64,000 nucleotides of DNA from JAEUIT01 sp046350495 (GTDB taxonomy: Bacteria; Planctomycetota; Phycisphaerae; Phycisphaerales; SM1A02): positions 2,232,001 to 2,296,000 of the forward strand of contig JAXMAE010000001.1 in assembly GCA_046350495.1 (NCBI GenBank), given 5' to 3'. Below are positions 9,451 through 18,537 of this stretch, piece by piece. How positions within the stretch are numbered: position 1 is the stretch's first letter; each line of letters starts with the position of its first letter. Both the position numbers and the translations under genes were made by a program. The notes beneath the pieces were generated by a model. The model did not search any database. It was not told the origin of the DNA and saw nothing but the letters and a program-made list of their open reading frames with translations.

Positions 9451-10239
9451 ATGGCGAATCAGACCTCGGGATCCACTTCGGCGTCGGGCGCCGCCGCACG
9501 CGGCGTGCTCGTCTACACGCTGCACAAGTCGGCGTCGATGTTCGTGCATCGCGTGACGCAGGAGATGACCGAGGCGTTCGGCTTCGACTACTACTCGATC
9601 AACTTCGACCAGTACCGCGACGACATCTGGAAGACGTCGTGGAAGGCGTTCATCGAGTCGAAGCCGCGCAGCGGCTGCTTCGGGCCGATCCGTTCCGGCG
9701 CGGCCGAGCCCATCGTTCCGTCGAACTTCGAGGACTACTCGGTCCTCCTGCATCTGCGCGATCCGCGCGACGTGCTCGTCTCCCGCTTCTTCTGGCAGAC
9801 CTATCGACTTGGCAAGGCGCCGGGCGGCATGAACCCGAAGGAAGAGGAGCGCGAGACTTGGGACGGCGCGGGCATCGACGAGTTCGTGCTCGGCGAGGCG
9901 CCGGAGTTTCAGCGCCGCTATCACGTGCTCACATCGACGTTCCTCGGTCGGCCCAACGTGCACCTGATCACCTACGAGCAGATGGTGAACGCGCACGGCG
10001 ACTGGCTGCGCGGCTTCGCCCGCGCGTTCGAGCACCGCAAGAGCGCCGCGTACGCCGAAGACGTGTGCAAGCGGCTCGTGGAAAGCCACAAGGGCGAGTT
10101 CATCCAGGACGAGGAAGACCGCTACAGCCACAAGCGGCAGATCCAACCGGGTGACCACCAGCGCAAGTTGAAGCCGCAGACGATCGATCGGCTGAACGTC
10201 GAGTTCGCGGAGACGCTCGGACACTTGGGCTATCGCTGA
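9451..10239 (+). CDS. Sulfotransferase family protein
   Basis: 262 aa. Transfers sulfate from PAPS to a hydroxyl or amine acceptor. YTLHKSASMFVHRV corresponds to the 5'-phosphosulfate-binding loop, and LRDPRDVLVSRFF to the 3'-phosphate-binding motif. ATG 9451 has GGGAGC upstream and puts the PAPS loop near residue 17, as is usual; an earlier in-frame ATG at 9352 lies upstream of the promoter. The acceptor is unknown. A second, unrelated-looking sulfotransferase starts at 63513. Confidence 0.85.
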   Translation: MANQTSGSTSASGAAARGVLVYTLHKSASMFVHRVTQEMTEAFGFDYYSINFDQYRDDIWKTSWKAFIESKPRSGCFGPIRSGAAEPIVPSNFEDYSVLLHLRDPRDVLVSRFFWQTYRLGKAPGGMNPKEEERETWDGAGIDEFVLGEAPEFQRRYHVLTSTFLGRPNVHLITYEQMVNAHGDWLRGFARAFEHRKSAAYAEDVCKRLVESHKGEFIQDEEDRYSHKRQIQPGDHQRKLKPQTIDRLNVEFAETLGHLGYR

Positions 10240-10257
10240 TCTCGATCGCCGCCGCGG

Positions 10258-12465
10258 TCAGCGCTGCGATTCGTACGCGCCGCGATCGACGGTGCCGACG
10301 ACGCGCGGAAGATCGTCGAGGTCGAGCGGCAGCGGTTCGAGCACGTTGCCGTCGCCGTCCAGGTCGAGGAGGTCGGGCGGGAGGAGCGCGCTCGATCCGC
10401 TGTCGATCGCTGGCGATGCGGCATCGAGACGCAGGTCGTCGTCCGGCGTGCCGAGCACGTCGTCCGCGCCGTTCGGGTCGAGGAAAAGCGGATTCGCGCC
10501 GTTGTTGTTGATGCCGCCGAGCGATCCCGTCCAACCTTGCACGGTCGTCGACGAGAGCGCGAGCGGCGGGCCTTGGCTGAAGATCTGCTGGGGCTGCGTC
10601 GCACCGCCGTTGCTCCAGAGGATGCAGTTCTTCAGCGTCGCGCTCGCGCTCGGTCCGGTACCGACGAAGATCCCGGCGCCGTTGCCGCCTGCGGAGTTGC
10701 CCGCGAGCGTGCAGTTCTCCAGCGTGATCTTGGAGTTGCTCGCCACCCGGAACGCGCCTCCTTGGCCGGTGCCGACCGCCTTGTTTCCCGAGAACACGCA
10801 GTTCACGAACTCGTGCGACCCGTTGTACGCGGCATCGATCGCGCCGCCGCCGAAGCCGGTCGCGTTCGCCGTCGACACGTTGCCGGTGAACGCGCAGTTC
10901 GCGAAGGTGATCGGCACGTTCTGCGTCCCGCCGATCTGGGCCGCGCCGCCCTGCACCGCGCTGTTCTCCTCGAAACGGCAACGCGAGACGCGGGCGGCGC
11001 GATCGAGCCTCAGTCCGCCGTAGTCGGTGTCGGAGAGGTTGCCGCGGAACGCGCAGTCGGACACGACAGCGCTGCCGTTCGCGACGAAGTCGATGTTCAG
11101 CCCGCTGCCGTGATTCGATTCGAACGTGACGTTCTCGACGATCGCCGGAACGGCGCTCGCTGCGCCGGCGATGCGCGTGCAACTGCCGCCGCCACGGTTG
11201 CCGCGCACGAGCGCGTTCCGCACCGTCGCGTCGGTGTTGAGCGTGTCGATCGCCGCCGCCTGCGGCGAGCGATTCCTTTCAAACGTGCACGAGTCGACCG
11301 ACACGACGCACGAGTACGCGCCGAGCGCCCCGCCCGCGAACAACGCGGCGTTGTCATGGAAGGCGCACGACGACACGCTGAACGATCCGCCATTGCCCAG
11401 CGAGAGACCGGCAACCGTCGAGGTCGCGTAGTTGGAGCTGAATTCGCAGCCGGTGACGGTGTTGGCCGCGCCGCCGAGGGCGATTCGACAGCCGGCGGCG
11501 TCCGACGACTTGTTGCCCTCGAACAGGGAGAGCGAGAGGTTGGTCGTCGCGCCTTGGACGAAGAGACCGCCGCCGCTCCCCGCTGCAACGTTGCCGCGGA
11601 ACTCGCAGTCGCCGACGACGACCGGGCCTTCGGTTGCCATGATCCCGCCGCCGTGGACCTTGCCGACGTTCTTCCGCACGACCGTCCCGTTCGCGATGAG
11701 CATTCCGAACTGGCTGCGCACGCCGCCGCCGTCGAAGTTCAGCGTCGCGTTGCGCTCGACCGCGCCGCCCAGCAGGATCAAGGTTCCGTGGTCCGAGTAC
11801 ACGCCGCCGCCGTAGTTGCTCGCGACGTTGTCGTGGATCGAGCAGTCGTCGAGGACGAGCGAGGCGCCGCCCTCGGCGTAGACCGCGCCGCCCCAGCCTG
11901 ATCGGTTGTGGTGGAGCTCGCAGTGCCGGATCGTCACGCTCGCGCCGATCGCGCAGATGGCGCCGCCGTTGGAGCCGTCGTTCACGCGATGGCCGCCCGT
12001 GATGACGAGTCCGTCGAAGGAGCGAACGCCCGCGCCGCTCACTCGCACGACGTTGTGCACGTTGTCGTCGAGCGAGACCGCCGACGCCGAGTCGTTCCCC
12101 AGCATGTCGCCGGAGAGCACCGTCACATGTGCGCTCGGATCGCGCTGCGAGAGCGACGTCTCGTTCCCCGCAAATCCGCCGTAGAGCGACGTCGACTTCG
12201 GAACGAGAAACACCTTCGTAAGCGGATTGCCCGGCGACGACTCAAGTTCGGGCTTGTACACGCCTTGGGCGAGCCAGATCTCCGTTGGCGCGGTCTCCGC
12301 CGCCGCGAGCGCGGGCTGTAGCGTGCGGAACGCCGTCGCCCAGGTGAGGCCGTCGCCGCCCGGCGCAGCCGCGGCGTCGACGTATCGAATGCCCGCGGAC
12401 GCGGTCGACGCCAGCGTCGCGACGACGAGCGCCGAGTGCAGTGCGTTGCGCATGCAAAGGGACAT
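10258..12465 (-). CDS. Secreted right-handed parallel beta-helix protein (Pmp-like repeats)
   Basis: 735 aa. A signal peptide (ALVVATLASTASA) is followed by YVDAAAAPGGDGLTW, a typical opening of planctomycete beta-helix proteins. Many short coils of GGG, SGN and CxFxxN type repeat through residues 60-650. The C-terminus reads SPAIDSGSSALL and ends in DRGAYES, the choice-of-anchor Q pattern. No dockerin follows. The start overlaps the upstream paralogue's stop (TGATG). Likely surface or extracellular, possibly polysaccharide-binding or adhesive; an enzyme activity cannot be shown. Confidence 0.85.
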   Translation of the reverse strand: MSLCMRNALHSALVVATLASTASAGIRYVDAAAAPGGDGLTWATAFRTLQPALAAAETAPTEIWLAQGVYKPELESSPGNPLTKVFLVPKSTSLYGGFAGNETSLSQRDPSAHVTVLSGDMLGNDSASAVSLDDNVHNVVRVSGAGVRSFDGLVITGGHRVNDGSNGGAICAIGASVTIRHCELHHNRSGWGGAVYAEGGASLVLDDCSIHDNVASNYGGGVYSDHGTLILLGGAVERNATLNFDGGGVRSQFGMLIANGTVVRKNVGKVHGGGIMATEGPVVVGDCEFRGNVAAGSGGGLFVQGATTNLSLSLFEGNKSSDAAGCRIALGGAANTVTGCEFSSNYATSTVAGLSLGNGGSFSVSSCAFHDNAALFAGGALGAYSCVVSVDSCTFERNRSPQAAAIDTLNTDATVRNALVRGNRGGGSCTRIAGAASAVPAIVENVTFESNHGSGLNIDFVANGSAVVSDCAFRGNLSDTDYGGLRLDRAARVSRCRFEENSAVQGGAAQIGGTQNVPITFANCAFTGNVSTANATGFGGGAIDAAYNGSHEFVNCVFSGNKAVGTGQGGAFRVASNSKITLENCTLAGNSAGGNGAGIFVGTGPSASATLKNCILWSNGGATQPQQIFSQGPPLALSSTTVQGWTGSLGGINNNGANPLFLDPNGADDVLGTPDDDLRLDAASPAIDSGSSALLPPDLLDLDGDGNVLEPLPLDLDDLPRVVGTVDRGAYESQR

Positions 12466-14468
12466 CAGTGGCTCCAGAGTTCGCCGATGAGCGTGAGGAG
12501 ATCCGACGCGTCGATCCAACCGGAGCGGACGACGTCGGCTTCGCAACAGGGATCGCACGGTCCCCACGCGGCGAGGAGCGCGGCGAGGTCCGCGCCCGTG
12601 ACCGCGCCGTCGCCGTTCGCGTCGCCACGCGTGGGCGCGAGTCCGCCTCCCGCGTGTTCCTGCGCTCCGCGGTCGACGATGGCCGCGAAGCCGCAGCCCT
12701 CGTCGGTGGCGAATCGATCGTCGGCGAAGCGCGGGTGGCCGCCCGCGTCGAGCGGGAGGAACTCGCTTGTGTCGCCATCGAAATCCGCGTCGGCGATGTC
12801 GCCCGACATCGCGGCGTTGGCGCCGGCGTCGATGGCCGACGACCCGCTTGCGAGCGTGAGGTCGTCGTCGAGCGTTCCGGCGATCGCATCGGCGCCCAGG
12901 GGGGACGTGAACATCGGATCAAGCGAGTTCACCTCGATGCCGCTCGCAGCGCTTGCCCCTTGAATCGTGGAGTACGTGATGAACGGCGTGCCGAGCGCCG
13001 CGTCGGACAACTGCGCCGCGTAGTTCGTGCTGGCGCCGACCGAGTTGAGCCAGAAGATCGAGTTCTCGATGCGGCTCACCACCGCGCCGGCGACGAGGGC
13101 GAGTCCGCCGCCCGCGAGCGTCGCGCTGTTCCGCGACAACGTGCAGTTCGTGAGGTAGACCGTCGAATCGTCGGCGCTCACCGCGCCGCCGCGCGCCGTG
13201 GCGACGTTGCCCGAGAACTCGCAACTCGCGGCGCGGAGCGAACCGCCGCCGACCACCGCGCAGCCACCGCCGTTCTGGCCTGAATTGCCGAGGAATCGGC
13301 TGCTCGTGACGATCGCCGTCCCCTGGCACCAGATGCCGCCGCCGATGGGCGAAGGAGAGGTTGCCGTCGTGGCGGTGTTGCCGAGGAACACGCATCGCGC
13401 GACTCGCAGCGCCGGCGCGACGATCGGCTCGGTCGGCGTGAACACGGCGATCGCGCCGCCGCCGTTGCCCGCGCCGGGATTGGTGATCGAATTCGACTGA
13501 AACGTCGTCGTCACGACCCTGAGGGGCGCCGTGGCCGCGATTGCACCGCCGTGCTTGAGCGCGGAATTGCTCATGAACGAGCAATCGCGGACGAGATGCG
13601 ATTCGCCGTTGACGACGCGCATGGCGCCGCCGTCGGGCGCGGCGTTCGCCAGGAAGGTGCAGCCCACGACGCTCACGCTGCCGTCGTCGACGCACAGGCC
13701 GCCGCCGCCGGTTCCGCTCGACATCATCGTGTTGCTCGTGAACGCGCAACCGTCGATCGACGCGACCGCGCCCTTGAGGCGCACGCCCGTACCCAAGGTC
13801 GCACCGCTGTGATTCGAGATGACGCAGCCGGAGAGCGCGACGATGGCGTTCTCTCCGTAGAGTCCGCAGCCCTCCGAGGCCGCGGCGTTGCCCTTGATCG
13901 TGCAGCCGACGACGTTCGCGCTGCCGCCGACGATTCGGATGCCGCCGCCGAGCTTGTCCGTGGCCGCGGCGCCGTTCGCGGCGCCGCTGGTCACGGTGCA
14001 CCCGTCGAGCGTCGGAGCGGGCACGCACTCGATGAACGTGACCACGTGGAACGAGTTGTCGGAACTGCCGGCCGCGCCGATCTCGCCCGACAGGATGCTC
14101 GGGAAGCTCGCCGAATTGCGGTCGTCGGGATTGCCGGGACCGGCGAACGCGCCGCGGAAGCCGCCGCGTACGGCGACGGCCGGCTTCATCGCAAACGTCG
14201 CCGTGCGATCGTTGCCGGCGGTGGGGGCGTATGTGCCCTGCGCGACCTTGATCTCGTCACCGGCGGTCGCCGCGGCGAGCGCGGCTTGGAGCGAGACGAA
14301 GCTCGACGACCACGATGTCCCGTCTCCGCCCGGCGGCGCGGAGTCGTCGACGTGCCACGTCGTCGCGGCGCTCGCGGGTGAACTCCATGGCGCAACGAAG
14401 CCGACTGGTCCCGCGAGCCAGAGTGCAGCGGGCGCCAGAGACGATCGAAGGCGGCGAGTCCTGTGCAT
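12465..14468 (-). CDS. Secreted beta-helix protein with dockerin-like C-terminus
   Basis: 667 aa. A long basic signal peptide is followed by WHVDDSAPPGGDGTSW, then beta-helix coils matching its downstream neighbour, so the two are tandem paralogues. Unlike the neighbour it ends in a dockerin-like Ca-binding repeat: GDANGDGAVTGADLAALL, then WGPC and CCEADV. This tail is typical of Phycisphaerae exported proteins and presumably directs sorting or assembly. ATG 14468 sits after a GGGG and gives a proper signal peptide; the in-frame ATG at 14504 does not. Confidence 0.85.
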   Translation of the reverse strand: MHRTRRLRSSLAPAALWLAGPVGFVAPWSSPASAATTWHVDDSAPPGGDGTSWSSSFVSLQAALAAATAGDEIKVAQGTYAPTAGNDRTATFAMKPAVAVRGGFRGAFAGPGNPDDRNSASFPSILSGEIGAAGSSDNSFHVVTFIECVPAPTLDGCTVTSGAANGAAATDKLGGGIRIVGGSANVVGCTIKGNAAASEGCGLYGENAIVALSGCVISNHSGATLGTGVRLKGAVASIDGCAFTSNTMMSSGTGGGGLCVDDGSVSVVGCTFLANAAPDGGAMRVVNGESHLVRDCSFMSNSALKHGGAIAATAPLRVVTTTFQSNSITNPGAGNGGGAIAVFTPTEPIVAPALRVARCVFLGNTATTATSPSPIGGGIWCQGTAIVTSSRFLGNSGQNGGGCAVVGGGSLRAASCEFSGNVATARGGAVSADDSTVYLTNCTLSRNSATLAGGGLALVAGAVVSRIENSIFWLNSVGASTNYAAQLSDAALGTPFITYSTIQGASAASGIEVNSLDPMFTSPLGADAIAGTLDDDLTLASGSSAIDAGANAAMSGDIADADFDGDTSEFLPLDAGGHPRFADDRFATDEGCGFAAIVDRGAQEHAGGGLAPTRGDANGDGAVTGADLAALLAAWGPCDPCCEADVVRSGWIDASDLLTLIGELWSH

Positions 14469-14557
14469 CGCCCCATCGTGACGACCGCGCTGCGGTGAAG
14501 TCAACGGCTCGCACGCGCGAGGGGAGATTGCAAAGTGATCCGCGCAGGACGAGCCTG

Positions 14558-15031
14558 TTAGAGGCTCGCGAGCGCCTTCACCAGGTCGAGGCTCGTGATG
14601 ATCCCGACCGGGAACCGGCCTTGGTCCACGACGATCACGCGGTGCACCCGCGCGTCGACCATGCGCTTCGCCACGGTGTGCAGGGTCGTGCTCGGTGTCG
14701 CGGTCACCGGCCCGCGGGTCATGAAGTCGGTGACCGCGACGAGGCCTTCGGGCATCGGGCCGGACTCGTCCTCGTCATCCTCAGTCGCGAAGAGTTCGAT
14801 CAGCATCTTCGGATCGGGATCGACGTCGCCGGACGCGTAGCGGCGAACGAGATCGGTGCGCGAGACGACGCCGACGAGCCGGCCTTCCTCGTCGACGACG
14901 GGCGCGCCGGAGATCTCGTTCTCGTCGAAGATGCGGGCGACGTCCCGGATCGACATGCCGAGCTCGATGCACACGGGCTCCGGCGTCATGATCTCCTTGG
15001 CGAGTCGTTCGGTTGGGTGGGCGGCGGCCAT
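14558..15031 (-). CDS. Tandem CBS-domain protein
   Basis: 157 aa, two CBS domains. The first (about residues 12-70) has the MTPEPVCIELGMSIRDVARIF opening and GVVSRTDL end; the second (about 102-155) has MTRGPVTATPSTTLHTVA and GIITSLDL. An acidic linker (TEDDEDESG) joins them. Such small proteins bind adenine nucleotides and act as sensors for a partner. No partner is evident: it lies upstream of the beta-helix genes on the same strand and is divergent from the next gene. Confidence 0.88.
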   Translation of the reverse strand: MAAAHPTERLAKEIMTPEPVCIELGMSIRDVARIFDENEISGAPVVDEEGRLVGVVSRTDLVRRYASGDVDPDPKMLIELFATEDDEDESGPMPEGLVAVTDFMTRGPVTATPSTTLHTVAKRMVDARVHRVIVVDQGRFPVGIITSLDLVKALASL

Positions 15032-15187
15032 GGCGGAATCTCGCTCTGCGCGTCGCGTCGAACGGCCACGGCGTCGCGCCGCGACCCGTTGCGACTCGCG
15101 CTCGTGATGGTAAGAAGTTCGACCTCTGCGCGAATTGACGAACGTGCGGCGGCGATCTGCGAGGTCACCCGCTGCGGACGGGCTTCG

Positions 15188-15193
15188 TACGCT
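15188..15193 (+). promoter_or_regulatory. -10-like TACGCT, leaderless position
   Basis: TACGCT ends 6 bases before ATG 15200, so the predicted transcript starts at or beside the start codon. No Shine-Dalgarno sequence is present. Confidence 0.4.
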
Positions 15194-15199
15194 GCGCGC

Positions 15200-17293
15200 A
15201 TGATCGTCGCCACCACCGCGATCGCGCTCGGCCTCGTCTGTGCGGAGTCGCGCTCATCGCCGATCGTTCGCGTCGAATCGCAGGTGTTTCCGCCGAACAT
15301 TCGCCTCCTCCGTGGCGAGCACGTGATGGCGGAATCACCGACGGACGGGCTATGGAGCATCGCGCTCGGCTGGGAGAACGGCTGGCCGACGGAGTGGCGC
15401 CACGCGTACGCGGAATCGAGTGGCGAAGTCGGCGACTGGAGCGTCATGGGAGGGCACTTCGACCTCGACGGCGGTCGACTCGAGTGCACCGACGCGTACC
15501 GCTCGGAAGGCACGGTCGTGCACTTCCGGCGCCGATTCGAGTGGAAGGGCACGAAGCCGCTCGAGCACTGCACGCTTTCGGTGCGCTGGCTCGTGCCCGA
15601 AGCGCAGCACGCCCACCCGTTCATGCCGGGGATCTCGTACTACGGCAATCCGTCGGGAGCGCGCACGAGCGGCGTCGATCCGAAGGATCCGGATTCGCTT
15701 CGCCGCGCCGCGGTCGTGGTGCAGACGGGGCGCGCGGGCGAGCGCAGCTACTTCGAGGAGCACCGCTTCCCGATGCCGTTCGAAAGCGTCGAATGGGATG
15801 GCATGGGCGTGGCGCTGCACACGCTTCCGTCGCTCGTTCCCGATGCTCACCGGCGCGACCAGTGGTGGTCGATGGGCATGACCTCGTTCGGCGGGCCGTA
15901 CGAGCTCGCGCTCCTCTCCGGGCCCTGCGCCGCGAACGGGATGTCGAGCGTGGTGAAGGCGCGGCAGGGCGGATTCCTGCCGTACGACGAAACGTGGATG
16001 ACGCTGCGTCCGGGCGCGGTGGTCGAGAAGGAATTTGCCATCGAGACATTCCGCGCGAACGAGGCCGGCTCGGGTTTCCACGTGCCCATGCGCACCGCGA
16101 TCGCGAGGGCGCAGCCGTTCTCGCTCGACGGCTTGCCGACCGCGGCGTCGATCGTCGAGTCGAAGCTTCGGTTCGCGCGCTCGCGCTGGCGCGATCGCGA
16201 GGCCGACCCCGGCTTCGAGATGTACCCCGCGTCGGTTGGCGGCACGCACTACGTGATGGGCTGGTGCGGTCAGGCCGAGACGATGCCGTACGTCTTGCTC
16301 GCGCTCGGCGAGCGCACCGGCTGGGCGGACGCCCGCTCGGTCGCGGTGCGGGCGCTCGACTTCCTCACCTCGGCGCCGTTCGACGATCACGGATTCATGC
16401 AGCATTACGCGATCGGCGAGAGCGCCCGCTGGGCCGATCAGGACTTCGTCTCGCAGGGGCAAGCGCTCGAGACGATCGGGCGCGCCGTCGACGTCGCGCG
16501 GCGCCTCGGCGATGTCGACACCAAGCGATGGGAGGCGTTCCTCCGCAAGGCGTGCGCGCTGCACGCGGCGCGGGTCCTCGCGCCGGATTGGCGCGCCGCG
16601 TCGACGAGCGAGGCGTTCTTCGTCTCGCCGCTGTTGCGCGCGTCGCGACTCTTCGACGATCGCGCGATGGAGTCAGCGGCGCTGAAGATCGCCGAGCAGG
16701 CGGCGCAGCGCCACATGGGCGTCGACGAGCCGTACTGGGGCGGCACGCTCGACGCGCGCTGCGAGGACAAGGAAGGCGCGTGGGCCGCGTTCCAGGCGTT
16801 TCTCGCGTGTTTCGACCACACGCGCGAAGTCCGTTGGCTCGCGCGGGCCGAGCACGCGATGAACGCGGCGCTGAGCTGGACCGTCCTCTGGGACATCGAC
16901 CTGCCGCCGGGCCGCCTGCGCGACCATGCGTTCAAGACGCGCGGATGGACCGTGGTGTCGGCGCAGAACCAGCACCTCGACGTGTACGGCGTGATGTTCA
17001 CGCCCGAGGTCTACCGCATGGGCCAGTTGCTTCACCGCGACGAGCTGCTCCAGCTCGCGCGGGTGATGTTCCGTTCGTGCGGGCAACTGATCGACGAGAC
17101 CGGAAGCCAAGGCGAGCAGATTCAGCACACCAACTTCGCGCAGCAGGGCGACATGTCCGACGTCGAGCGCATGCGCGGCGGCTACAGCGAGGGGTGGACG
17201 GTGTTCTGGATCACCACCCACTTCCTGCACGCGGCGGCGCGCTTTGCCGAGATGGGCGTCGATCTCGACCGACCCCACGACGGCGACCTGTGA
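15200..17293 (+). CDS. Large secreted protein, putative alpha/alpha six-hairpin fold
   Basis: 697 aa. A short hydrophobic N-terminus (MIVATTAIALGLVCAESRSS) suggests export. Residues 30-300 are beta-rich; residues about 320-690 are helical with repeated aromatic, GW and HY motifs (VMGWCGQAETMPYVLLALGE; FMQHYAIGES; HTREVRWLARAEHAMNAALS), the look of a six-hairpin glycosidase-like domain. I cannot name the family or its catalytic acids. A carbohydrate-active role is an inference. It stands alone between a divergent CBS gene and a strong hairpin. Confidence 0.65.
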   Translation: MIVATTAIALGLVCAESRSSPIVRVESQVFPPNIRLLRGEHVMAESPTDGLWSIALGWENGWPTEWRHAYAESSGEVGDWSVMGGHFDLDGGRLECTDAYRSEGTVVHFRRRFEWKGTKPLEHCTLSVRWLVPEAQHAHPFMPGISYYGNPSGARTSGVDPKDPDSLRRAAVVVQTGRAGERSYFEEHRFPMPFESVEWDGMGVALHTLPSLVPDAHRRDQWWSMGMTSFGGPYELALLSGPCAANGMSSVVKARQGGFLPYDETWMTLRPGAVVEKEFAIETFRANEAGSGFHVPMRTAIARAQPFSLDGLPTAASIVESKLRFARSRWRDREADPGFEMYPASVGGTHYVMGWCGQAETMPYVLLALGERTGWADARSVAVRALDFLTSAPFDDHGFMQHYAIGESARWADQDFVSQGQALETIGRAVDVARRLGDVDTKRWEAFLRKACALHAARVLAPDWRAASTSEAFFVSPLLRASRLFDDRAMESAALKIAEQAAQRHMGVDEPYWGGTLDARCEDKEGAWAAFQAFLACFDHTREVRWLARAEHAMNAALSWTVLWDIDLPPGRLRDHAFKTRGWTVVSAQNQHLDVYGVMFTPEVYRMGQLLHRDELLQLARVMFRSCGQLIDETGSQGEQIQHTNFAQQGDMSDVERMRGGYSEGWTVFWITTHFLHAAARFAEMGVDLDRPHDGDL

Positions 17294-17314
17294 TCGTCGA
17301 CTCGCGATGAAGCG

Positions 17315-17352
17315 CAGCCCGCGGCCTCGAAGCGAATTCGGGCCGCGGGCTG
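17315..17352 (+). terminator. Strong GC hairpin after the 15200 gene
   Basis: Arms 17315-17326 and 17341-17352 pair perfectly over 12 bp around a 14-base loop, 21 bases after the stop codon. No T-run follows. Probable transcript end. Confidence 0.55.
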
Positions 17353-17732
17353 GACGAGCCGCGAGGATCGAAGCGGGCGATCTGGCTCGCGAACTCGGGC
17401 AGCGCACCGCGCCAGGAGAGGAGTGGCGGGGCGCTGCGGTCGCTGTGGCGTCGAATCAGGATGTCGGCGGGATCCGCTGTCAGGAGAGGCACGGCGCCGA
17501 AACGACAAGGCGATGCGCCGGGCATCGAGCTCAGCGGAGCTGTCGTACGACCGCGTGTGAGCGTGCGCGACGAGCCGCGCCGACGTGAGTTCGACGTCGA
17601 CAGACAACGGTAGGCCCGAGGTCCGTCCGAGTCGCGTTGGTAGCGCGATCGGCGCGCGGTTCGGATGCACATTCGCGATGCCATTGCCCGCGTCCGCACC
17701 ACGGACGCATGGATCGCGTCGCGAGGCCCGCG
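17353..17732. other. Intergenic stretch with no recognised gene
   Basis: About 380 bp between the hairpin and the stop of the minus-strand lipoprotein. Frames are open here on the minus strand but their translations are Arg/Ser-rich and look like GC-driven chance frames. I see no RNA gene or repeat. Confidence 0.5.
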
Positions 17733-18209
17733 TCAGTTGGGCTGCGTCTTCGTCACGGTGACGTCGATGCGATAGGTCTTCCGCGGCGCGGAACCGGCGC
17801 TGTCGGGGTTCTGATAGACCATGTCGATCACCTGGCGCCCGGGCTTGTTCCCCACGAAGGTGACCTCGTACCACCACTGCCCGTTGAGCTGGATGGTCTC
17901 GGGGGCTCCCGCGGCCTCCATCTCCGACTTCGCGAAGCCGACGGGGGAACCCGATCCCAGCGGTGCCGCCAGCCCCCACGAGTACCCGCTGCCGCGATCG
18001 ACCGGGAGCCGCACGTTCAGCATCTCGGTGACGGCGATCGTGGCCGCGGCCTCTTCGTGCGTCGACGTCGGCGACATGTTCAGCGATACGACGGCCGTCA
18101 TGAGGTCCGGTCCCTGTGGCGCGCACGACCCAAGGAGCGTGGCCAAGGAAGTTCCGGCGACGGCGAGAAGGATTCGAGCGGGGAAAAGCGAGTGGGTTCT
18201 CAGGGGCAT
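17733..18209 (-). CDS. Lipoprotein with chagasin-like (I42) inhibitor fold
   Basis: 158 aa. Signal sequence with lipobox LGSC (Cys29). The mature domain has LNVRLPVDRGSGYSWGL, similar to the NPTTGY.W loop of chagasin family cysteine-protease inhibitors, then NGQWWYEVTFVGNKPGRQVI and a final beta strand. The first loop is not canonical (GSGYSW), so the inhibitor activity is tentative. An envelope-anchored inhibitor could restrain exported cysteine proteases such as the transglutaminase-like protein at 1255, but that link is speculation. Confidence 0.65.
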   Translation of the reverse strand: MPLRTHSLFPARILLAVAGTSLATLLGSCAPQGPDLMTAVVSLNMSPTSTHEEAAATIAVTEMLNVRLPVDRGSGYSWGLAAPLGSGSPVGFAKSEMEAAGAPETIQLNGQWWYEVTFVGNKPGRQVIDMVYQNPDSAGSAPRKTYRIDVTVTKTQPN

Positions 18210-18215
18210 GGTCGC

Positions 18216-18221
18216 AGTCTA
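18216..18221 (-). promoter_or_regulatory. -10-like TAGACT, leaderless position
   Basis: On the minus strand TAGACT ends 6 bases before ATG 18209. No ribosome-binding site is visible. Confidence 0.4.
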
Positions 18222-18401
18222 GCGGCGAAACGCGCGGGTTATCGACACCGAGGAATCTCCGAAGCGTCGGTGTTGAAGTGCGACCGAAGCCGGGGTGCGA
18301 CGCTGCGACGCACGCCGCGTCCGCGCGCCGCGGAGGTAGCGTCGTTGCATCGACCCGCGTGTGGACGAGTTGATGGTGGCGCTCTCACACGCCTCAACTT
18401 C

Positions 18402-18429
18402 TTGACACCTTCGGGCCGTTCTGTATCCT
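18402..18429 (+). promoter_or_regulatory. Main promoter of the ribosomal protein cluster
   Basis: Perfect TTGACA at 18402-18407, a 16-base spacer and TATCCT at 18424-18429. The predicted start near 18436 gives a leader of about 100 bases before rpsJ. It is one of the best sigma70-like promoters in the window, in the expected place. Confidence 0.7.
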
Positions 18430-18461
18430 CCCCGATTCTCGCCGTCGTCCGGCGGACGCCG

Positions 18462-18487
18462 TGTCGTGCGCATCGGTGCGCTCGACA
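18462..18487 (+). promoter_or_regulatory. rpsJ leader hairpin
   Basis: Arms 18462-18471 and 18478-18487 pair at 9 of 10 positions (one T-T mismatch) around a 6-base loop. It lies in the predicted S10 leader, where other bacteria bind L4 for autoregulation. The regulatory role is inferred from position only. Confidence 0.4.
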
Positions 18488-18537
18488 GGGATCCCGTCGC
18501 CGCGATGAACGTCGAGACCGATCGAAGGATCTCTTTC

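Noticed and set aside
7044..9452. 802-codon minus-strand frame as a single protein
   Set aside because: Only its last 274 codons make sense (a lipoprotein from GTG 7868). The upstream part overlaps the secreted-protein gene in another frame and has no sense of its own.
10234..10263. 6-bp inverted repeat containing both convergent stop codons
   Set aside because: Too short and with an 18-base loop; not convincing as a bidirectional terminator.
17211..17702. 163-codon minus-strand frame overlapping the end of the 15200 gene
   Set aside because: It crosses a perfect terminator hairpin and overlaps the well-supported plus gene; Arg/Ser-rich composition typical of a shadow frame.
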